NCBI RefSeq assembly: GCF_009727055.1
Contig: NC_052353.1
Coordinates: 62,781,864-62,845,863, forward strand
Length of the DNA stretch: 64,000 nt
Direction: 5' to 3'
DNA from: Benincasa hispida
Lineage: Eukaryota > Streptophyta > Magnoliopsida > Cucurbitales > Cucurbitaceae
This document shows, one piece after another, positions 56,071 to 64,000 of the stretch (within the stretch, counting starts at the first letter, position 1; each line of letters opens with the position of its first letter). The notes beneath the pieces were generated by a model. The model worked only from the letters and a program-made list of their open reading frames with translations. It did no database searches and was not told the DNA's origin. Position numbers and translations under genes: made by a program.

Positions 56071-57483
56071 AGAACTAAAGAACTTTGAATAAAGATGGAA
56101 GTAGGTGGTCCCTGCGTTATCAAATGATCGCAACTCATCAGGGACACAAGTTTTGGGAAACTTCGATTCTTCAACTCTTCTCCATTATTCGGAATTTTCA
56201 TTATATCCTTTCAATCTTTATCTACCCTTATTTTATTATTTCTATTTCTACAAAAAAAAAATGCGATAACGAGTTTTATTTTGTTTAAAATAATGTGACC
56301 CTCTCTTTGTTTTTTCTTGCAATGATCGAGGCACTGGATTACGGAGATGTTATGCGAAGAAGCACTTATCTTACTCCATCGCTGCAATCTAAGGAAGAGA
56401 GATCGCCGCAAAGATGGATGCATCAATGCATAATGCGGGCGACAGTGCAAAAATTTGGGGGTGTATTCTTCCTTATCTTTATTTCAAATTTTGCGCTATC
56501 ACATTGCATTTTAGTTTTCAAAGTTTTATCACCGCATCCTCTTTGATCACCACAATCATTTGACATAGATAAATTTAATAGTTTACCGCATTCTGTTTCT
56601 TTGCCAAGTATGATTTCAATGATGAAAAATATGCTTATATTTCTTTCGTATATATTAGAGTCACCTTAGTCTTAAGATAGTCATCTCATGAAATATTTCT
56701 CGAAGTTAGGGGTTTTCTAGCTTTCTTTCAAACTCTCTTTACAACGCATTCTAAGAACATCGCGGACTTATTTTAATCTCTTGGCAATGAGGACATTGCC
56801 GCATTTTAAATTTGGGGTGAGGTATTTATTTTCGACCTTGTTATTTTGGAAAAAAAATATATTTTTGAGAATAACAACTCCACTGTCAACGCAATGGAAA
56901 ACCCATGTTGATAAGAGTTAAGTTGTGAAAGGCACTTACCCGTAGTTGAATGTCCGCATGACACACGTGGGGGCAAGCCAAAACGAAAGTAAGTCACTAG
57001 GATCAACGCATAAATAAATGACCGTAACTCCATTACTAAGTAGGTATGAGTTTAGTCTGAGAAAGAGTGCATTGCTCGTAGTTGGATGTCCGCATGACAC
57101 CCGTAGGGGTAAGCCAAAACGAAGGCAAGACACTTAGATCAGCATAAGGTCAGAAAAAAATATCAATGAAGAAAATTTTTGTGTGCAAGGATAAAATCAT
57201 TTGACATCTCAGTAGAAAATTTTCTTTTTGAAATAAATCATGCAATGTTCTGGATTTAGTAAAGTCATTTTGAGAGGTAAGCTTGTAGTCCCTAGGTCTT
57301 TAGTAAAGTCATTTAGTAAAGTCATTTTGAAAGAAGATACTTGAATAAGACTTAAGGAAATTCTGGTATATAGGATTTGAACGGAGTATTCTTGAGAAAT
57401 CTAGGAAAAGAACATTGCGGGTGACTTGCTAAAGGAGTCTTTAGCTTATGCTTGAGGACAAGCATTATTTAAATTTGGGGGTG
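56071..57483 (+). other. 3' untranslated region of gypsy-3 with two tract-like sequences
   Basis: Non-coding, homologous to 38229-39857 inverted. It carries GGGGGCAAGCCAAAACGAAAG (56969) and a diverged copy (57107). Tract-like sequences are TTTTAAATTTGGGGTGA (56805-56821) and AAATTTGGGGGTG (57471-57483). Only the second borders the LTR. Confidence 0.7.
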
Positions 57484-59171
57484 TGATAACGGGCAGAAAT
57501 GTACATGATCATAGTACTAAGTTCTTAAACAATGTTGGATTGCATTGATCAAATATGTTCATTTACGTCCATTAAGCATTAATTTCATAATATTGCGGTC
57601 GCATGCGTTCAGTGCATTAGAACAGTGGATTTTTGTATTTTTGTGCAGAATATGCGTTGATGCAATGCAAGAATTGCGATCATAGGAAATCATTGGTCGA
57701 GCGTAACTTCACCGCAAGGCTTTGCGATGATCGTGCTCGCAAACATACGCTCGAGAAGGATCGCCACAACTTGGTCAGCATAATATGGTGGGCGCATCTG
57801 GGTGAAAGGCCAATTAAGCGCGATGGGACAGAAAGCTGATGACAGTCGAATCCAAATTAAGTTGACAGCCGATAACGGTCACAAAGTACATTTAGCTTTT
57901 CGGTGACAATTATTCAGCGCATCAGTTAGGAATTAAAGTTGTCCCATCTGTACAACCATGAAAGAAAAGCCACCTTTCACCGTGGATACTCTATAAATAC
58001 CAAGGGCATTCTTCAAGAAGGGTTCATCGTTTTTACAATCTTTTGTTCCACAAGTTCAAGCCGTTGTCCATAGTTTTCCTTTTCATTTTAAGGCGGAGCA
58101 AGAGAAGAGTGGTGGCGCTGGAGATCGCTAAGGGTAACTCGAGAGAAAACCTTAAGGCGTAGGAGTAAAGATCGGGCCGACTCTCGCGAGAGCGAGATTA
58201 TTCAATTTTGAGTACGAGTTAGAAAAAAAAAAACAATGTAAACCCTGGCAGCAAGAGATTGCTACCAGGTTCTTTATTCTATACTTGCATTGTTATTGTT
58301 GTACTTCATCTTCATATATTTAATATATGGAAGTTCTATTTCTACATCTGTTCACTCTCTTAATATGCATGAGTAACTAAACTAGTCGAATGGGTTGAGA
58401 AGAACTAAACACTAACATGACTTAGGAAGTTCATTGCTTGCGATTGTCTTGTTTTATGCTATGCAAAAATACCCCTTAGAGTTACTCGAGAGAGAGTCTA
58501 GAGAAAGAATCTAATGACTCGAGAGAGCTAGGTTTAGAATCTGGACTCGAAAGAGCAAGATTAGACTTGCATAAACAAGAGATAAGGACTTAGAGATAAG
58601 CTCTGTTTGTCAACTTGCATCGTATGCACCCTAGAGATAGGAATGATATTATGTGGTCGCCTTGTTTGTGTGTGTGTTATCCTGTCAGCGCATAAATAAG
58701 AATGGAGGCTTATGTGTAGGTCCTATAGACTTATCGCATATATCACGTGTATTCTAATATTAGAAGCCGTAGCATTCGCGTCGAGAGATGGTTTACTATT
58801 GTATGCATGTTGCATTATCGCAAGCATGAACGCCATTTTAGGAAGTGTTAGCCGAAACCCTTCTTAACCCGTTCACCGCATATTCATCGCATCTCCCGTT
58901 TATCAACTCTTTTCAAACTCCGCCGCATTTATTTATTTTTTCATCAACGTAAACAATAAACCCAACGATTTATTTATTTAACCTATTACCGCAAAATTCT
59001 TCATTAAAATTACCAACGCAATCTGTTTTCACAAGTCCCTGTATTCGGCCCTGGACTTACCAGGAAACTCAGAGGAATTTACACTTGGATTCCGCAGGGG
59101 AAACTTGAGTGCACAACGCAATTTCATCAACGCATATCATCCATATTTCCACTTCATAAAATCAAGCATCA
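57484..59171 (+). repeat. 3' LTR of gypsy-3
   Basis: It begins TGATAACGGGCAG directly after the polypurine tract, is homologous to 47697-49283 and ends at about 59171 before ATAAT. Confidence 0.85.
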
Positions 59172-59617
59172 ATAATGTCACTACACATACTTTTTTTTAC
59201 CTCATTCATTGTCATTGTATCTCCCTATAGTTGACAATGTTGTCTCATTTGTTAGATCAAGATGATATGATATTAAATTTATGTTCACCCATTAGCTTAA
59301 GCTTTTTGCCAATCGGTGATTTATGATGGTATCAGAGTAGATGGTTCAAGGAGGTCTCGTGTTTAAATTCATTTCCACTTTCCATCGCTCTTCTATTCTC
59401 TCGCCCCCTTCTATCTCCAATTCTCTCTAAATTGGTCTTTCTCATTCTCTTCGAATTTCCCTCTAATTGATGATCTCTCTTATTCTCTAATCTCTCGTCT
59501 CCTAGTTATCTCTTGTTTTCCCATGGAATCACCGCCATTGCTAGTCTTCATTCCTCTCTTCTCTTGGTGTTCATTAAATTACCGATAAAAATCGAACCGG
59601 TAGAAACCGCCTTGGAT
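59172..59617 (+). repeat. segment X, copy 2, outside the 3' LTR
   Basis: Nearly identical to 49284-49738, including ATGGTATCAGAG near 59327 and ACCGATAAAAATCGAACCGG near its end. Similarity stops at CCTTGGA (59617). Confidence 0.75.
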
Positions 59618-60857
59618 ACTACTAAAAAAATATGGATTGGATTTAGTTTGGTGTTGCTCTCTCTTAGAGATTGATCAATTTGATCAGGTTGGGGAATCAA
59701 TTCGAGTTGGTCCAAAAAAAAAATCCTAACTTGATTTGACTTGATTGTTGTATATACTATATCATCCCTATCTATTAGATACAAACTTGAAAGTTTAAGG
59801 AGTAAATTTATAATTTATCTTTAAAGTATTAAACTTCATCCCTAATAGTACCTTCCCAATCTGCGACAGCTAGTCATAATGGGGATGTTGGAATCTTTTG
59901 TTGCAAAGCAAGCAATAATCGTCCTAATTTTATACTTAGAGTGTGTCATACAGCTAGGGAATCTCGGTGGGTTGGTACTAGGCCATGTTTACCCCAGTAA
60001 AAATGTAACAAAACAATAATAATGCGAAAAATGGACCATATTTGATTACGTTTGATGTTGTTTACTTGTGTTTTGCACGTATACTTACATTTGAGGCCCT
60101 AATTGACAAACAAATGGTGCTCAATCCAATTATAGAAATTACGTTATATTTTTGTGGTTATCATTATTATTACTGTTCCAAAGCAAAAATTATGAATTAT
60201 GACACTTTTATTGTAACTATTACTATTTGACCCTCAGAGGTAAATGTAACAATAATGATGACAGTAAATGTGACAAAATTCATAATTCTAAATAAATATG
60301 ATTAAAAACAATCCAATTACATTGGCGATTTTAGTCTATTACGATTGATCAATCAATGAAATTTTATTATGATCACACCAATTTTCATTACAGGTAGTCT
60401 AATTCCTAATGAAATCAAAATTAATCGTTGAAGTTACAAACTTATTTAATTCAATATCTCATCAAAATGGATTAATTATATTCAATCCAACCATACGTAT
60501 AAGTCAAATAATACTCTATTGTCAATGTCCATGCACGCCTTCAAAGGGTATTGGTTCGTTTTTCTTTTTGGTTTAATTTTTATGAATTTTAGGTATCCAA
60601 GTTAAAGACTTGATTGCAGATGGTGCCCCATATGTATGTATGTAGGTATGTATGTATGTATGTATGTAGATCATATGAAGTGTTAGGCAAAACTTTGATA
60701 AGGAGGCCTTCATATAGAAAATATTATTTTTCTTGCTTTTTGAGATGCAAAATTATGTATTAAATTTTGATAATCTAAGTTCATTATTATATCCGTTTCA
60801 ATGGATAATATGGTCAATCCATTTAATCTATATATATAACTGAATGTCCGTTTGAGT
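59618..60857. other. intergenic region before the hAT element
   Basis: AT-rich DNA without a supported gene. It includes a (TATG)n microsatellite at 60631-60668 and, from 60685, the first copy of a 219-bp-spaced duplication of the hAT 3' end. Confidence 0.5.
60631..60668. repeat. (TATG)n microsatellite
   Basis: Nine to ten TATG/TAGG units in a row. Confidence 0.9.
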
Positions 60858-61050
60858 TTAATAGACTCTATACCATGGGCGACTTGAGATCACATAAGGT
60901 CTTAGGCAAAACTTTGATAAAAAGGTCTTCATATAGAAAATATTGTTTTTCTTTTTTTGAGATACAAAATTATGTATTAAATTTTGATAATCTAAGTTCA
61001 TTAATATATCATTTTCAATGAATAATATGGTCAATCCATTTAATCTTTCT
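60685..61050. repeat. direct duplication at the hAT 3' end, spacing 219 bp
   Basis: AGGCAAAACTTTGATAA at 60685 and 60904, then TTCATATAGAAAATATT, TTATGTATTAAATTTTGATA and TGGTCAATCCATTTAATCT in both copies (about 145 bp each). The second copy overlaps the end of the transposase frame. Confidence 0.8.
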
Positions 61051-63282
61051 TGTGACATAGTTGGCCTTATATAAGATTTATTTAATTTTAATTTTGAAAA
61101 ACTTTTTTTAGCAGAAGCAATCGTTACTGTTAATAATATTCTATAAGCAATATATGCATTTGGATACGTATTTACCTCTTTTTCTATATAATTTAATATT
61201 TTAATAGAAAAATCAATTTCATTTTGCAAGACTTCTCTTAATATTTTTAATTCAAAAAATAAATCTAAACCGTTAATGTTAGAAAATGTATCATGTTTTA
61301 ATGTATTTTCAAGATTAATACAATATCTTTTCAAATTATCATTTCTAATGACTTTAAAATTTCCATATCAAATAAGAAGTTGAAGATAGTTTTGTATACT
61401 TGAAATTGTTCAAATCCATTTTTAAGGGAAGAAATTGCTTGATCTATAATATAGTAAAAGTAATCAATTCTAAAAGAATCTTCAGGTGATCGTGTTTCTT
61501 CAGTGTCAATATTCTCGTCAAATTGTTTTTTCTTTGAATCATTCTTTTTTTTTTCACGAAATATTAGTTGTATTTCCATATCATTTACAATTTCTTTAGC
61601 TGAAATCATAGAATCTATGAATCCACTTTCTCTATATTTTTCTAAAAATGAAACTAAACATTTCAAGTGATTTAAAGCAACATCAATATGCATATCTTTA
61701 TATTGTAAAAATTTACTCACATAATTTATGGTAAATAAGGTATCATACCATATAGTCATTGTTGGGAATGCGACCAAAGTCCCACATTAGTTAGATAATA
61801 GGAGGATCGTGGGTATATAAGTGAGGATGACCATCTCCATTGGTATGAAGCATTTTGGCTTTAAACCAAAAGCAAAGCCACGAGGGTTTATACCCAAAGT
61901 GGACAATATCTTGTTGTCCTTATCAGTCATGCCTAACAATAATTCAAAATTTTCAAATTCATAAGTAGTTAAACACTTTGAATTCGACTTTCCCATCATA
62001 TTTGTGACAATGGTTTGATAGTCAAGTTGATTATGAGACGAAGAAAATAAAGAATAAATACATTGCACAACTCCAAAAAAAGTCATAGCTCTATTTATAA
62101 GCACATCAAATAAAAATTTTCTAGTAGTATCTTTAACTCTTAAAAATTCTAAAAAAATAGTCTTTTTTATTTTCTTTGAACTTGTTAAAATATCAACACA
62201 CCTCAATATTAGAGACATTTGTTCTTGATGACTTACATTAGGTGTACAATCTAATATGACTGAAAAATATTTTGCTTCTTTAATTTTTTCAATAATTATA
62301 TTTTTATTTTAAGTCATAGTAGCTATATGAGTTCATTTTGTATATTATGTCCAAGATAATGATAATGAATTTCTTTATTTTAAATACGATGAAAATGTTC
62401 TTGTATTATTAGATCAATTTGACAATCATTTCAATTAAGCTTAAAAACTTTCCATTATTTTCTTGATAATTTTTTTCATTACTTCCTTGAAATGCTAAAA
62501 TAGCAAGATTTTTAACAACAATAATTCGTGTTAATAATTTATTCTAATGTTCTTTTTCTTTATTAGTTAATTCTTGAACATCTTTATCAATTGTTTCATT
62601 TTTAACAATCTAATTTGTAAATCAACCCAAGCATTCACATTAGATATGTGTTCATTACTAGTTTCATTATTTTTAAGCCAAGAACTAAGATTTTTTTTCC
62701 TATTATTAACTCCTTCATTAGCCTGTATTAGATTTAGTACTAAATAACTTACAACAAAAACAATAAACTTTTTTGAAATCCTTTGAGTAAACTAGCCAAT
62801 TTCTATCATGTTTTTTTACCACTAGACAAATTTTCACTATATTGAATATTAAAAAATTGTCTAGAATTTTCATCTCTTGGAAAAATTAAATAAGTTTCTT
62901 CGATGGGATCTTTTCAATCAATAAGTCAATTGATTTAGAATCAATATTTTTCCATCTTCTTGGATCATATATATTATATTCAGAATGCACCATAAATGTC
63001 TCATTATCATTACTAATATCATCATTGTTTTCTCTTTTTTCACTTTCCTCCTCTCTCTCTAGTTTTTTTTTTTTTTTTTTAAATTCAAGTTTATTTGATT
63101 TACATGCTTCATTTTCAACCATATAACTATCCACTATTTTTGTTTCATCTTTCGATTTGTCTATACTTATCATTTCTTCTATTATTTCATCAGTTTTTAC
63201 TTCCAATAACATAATTACCGAGAGCACCTTTTTGAGATTCAGTCAAATTTTCTACTCTTCTTTTTTTTCTTGAACTTTTCAT
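60858..63282 (-). pseudogene. hAT transposase (TTF-type / DUF4371 group), degenerate
   Basis: ATG 63282 opens a basic start (MKSSRKKRRVENL) and soon meets a stop. 63227-62886 is Lys/Glu-rich and ends YDPRRWKNID, the usual lead-in to the TTF zinc-finger domain, whose remnants follow to about 62700. 62218-61920 and 61777-61331 hold the DUF4371/core region (FFGVVQCIYSLFSSS, SLKNGFEQFQ). 61334-60858 holds the hAT dimerisation domain (YPNAYIAYRILLTVTIASA, SFSKLKLNKSYIRPTMSQER, LNGLTIL). Stops, frame changes and an inserted fragment at 61759-61910 make it inactive. No TIR or 8-bp duplication was fixed. Confidence 0.85.
61759..61910 (+). repeat. inserted TRIM/LTR-like fragment with snRNA-promoter-like motifs
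   Basis: TGTTGGGAATGCGACC..GTCCCACATT (61779-61788), a TATATAAG at 61814, CCATTGGTATGA and AAAGTGGACAATATC form a conserved order seen in dispersed plant repeats. It breaks the hAT frame. The right edge is approximate. Confidence 0.55.
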
Positions 63283-64000
63283 ATCCAAAGTCATTTTTTA
63301 GTACACATATTGATATTCTAAGTATGCAGATATAAATAAATCTTAGATGTTAAGATATCGAACTATCAATAATGAAATAATTTTTTCCAAAAAAGGTAAA
63401 AGAATTTAAACAAAAAAACATAGAACTTTGAAGTAGCTAGATTGAGTTGAGGAAATGATTTCTACTCTAGCGATTGATAATCAAACTTGGACTCGTGAGA
63501 CCACACAAAATATCGATGAAAATCTAAAAGTTGAAAGAGATTTAGAGGGAGAATTCAATTTAAAATGAATCTAATACCATACGTAAAAGGTCTTCAACTC
63601 TTCCCACGTAAATTTACAAGAGTTTTAAGGAGTTATATTATTGGTGAATATTTTTAAGGAAATTTGAAAGGAATTATCATGAATAAAAAGATAAATGGTT
63701 AATAAATATGAAATGTCAACCAATCAACATTGGAGAGCTTATAAGCCCATTCATTATGGATTTTTTGAGTAGTTTGTATTTTAAGTATTAAAAAAATTAT
63801 GAAAAATAATAAGTATATTATTTTATATTTTTAAATTTAATTTTGTTAAAAAAAATTAAATAAACACCAATATTATAATATATACATATATAATGACAAT
63901 GAGATGAGTAACTCATTCTATCTTATTAAGATTGTGAGGTCTTTTAATTTTTCGAATATGAGATTGTAAGTAGTTGATTGGGCTAATCACGATTATTGAT
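63283..64000. other. AT-rich flank of the hAT element
   Basis: No gene, RNA or clear repeat is seen. The 5' end of the hAT element probably lies in this part. Confidence 0.4.

Larger units (their letters stand above)
47697..59171 (+). mobile_element. gypsy-3: Athila-like Ty3/gypsy element on the plus strand, same family as gypsy-2
   Basis: It begins TGATAACGGGCAG at 47697 after ATAAT (47692-47696). The right LTR ends AGCATCA at about 59171, followed by ATAAT (59172-59176), which supports these limits. Order is LTR, gag (49760-51270), protease-RT-RNase H (51271-53775), a truncated antisense LTR (53776-54934), integrase (54935-56070), 3' untranslated part, tract AAATTTGGGGGTG (57471-57483) and LTR (57484-). 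Stops and frameshifts occur in every gene. An adapter at 51526 shows it is partly a chimera. Confidence 0.8.

Noticed and set aside
61779..61830. Possible U-snRNA gene
   Set aside because: Promoter-like motifs are present, but no U1-U6 RNA sequence follows. It is a dispersed repeat.

Overview
This window is plant nuclear DNA: short GT-AG introns, a cell-wall gene family, and plant-type copia, Ty3/gypsy (Athila-like and Tekay-like), MULE, CACTA and hAT transposons. The style of the plant-mobile-domain MULE and of the LTR families suggests a dicot, possibly a cucurbit, but that placement is an inference. The only clearly host genes are three minus-strand xyloglucan endotransglucosylase/hydrolase (XTH) genes between 0.8 and 16.4 kb. 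A possible terminal exon of an unidentified plus-strand gene lies at 216-327.

Region 1 (0-19.4 kb) is an XTH tandem array. XTH-1 (807-1837), XTH-2 (4338-5404) and XTH-3 (15414-16437) share a three-exon structure with identical splice positions. XTH-2 and XTH-3 sit in a roughly 3 kb duplicated block, and the two blocks are pushed apart by a degenerate MULE that carries a mudrA-like transposase and a plant-mobile-domain pseudogene. A relic resembling the XTH-1 upstream flank lies beyond XTH-3. XTH-1 and XTH-2 look intact. XTH-3 has lost its ancestral start codon and four residues of a conserved C-terminal block.

Region 2 (19.4-47.6 kb) can be read as one Ty1/copia element on the minus strand, with LTRs at 19416-19596 and 47425-47609 and an AGAAG target duplication outside both. 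Nested inside it are a CACTA-like fragment and an hAT-type MITE, an Athila-like gypsy remnant (gypsy-1), a 3.2 kb Tekay-type solo LTR, a copia-type LTR, and a probable chloroplast rpoC2 fragment. It also holds a large inverted-repeat CACTA-like element, itself split by a second Athila-like element (gypsy-2).

Region 3 (47.7-59.6 kb) is a third Athila-like element (gypsy-3) on the plus strand, of the same LTR family as gypsy-2, with broken gag-pol. Region 4 (59.6-64 kb) holds a degenerate hAT transposase gene.

The assembly has visible defects. Four Nextera mate-pair junction adapters remain in the sequence at 35742, 36021, 46115 and 51526. Three single-N joins are flanked by repeats of 69-85 bp that look exact, and there are N-runs at 38650-38688 and 40512-41171. 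Structures near these places, above all the CACTA palindrome and gypsy-3, may be partly artefactual. No transposon gene in the window looks intact.
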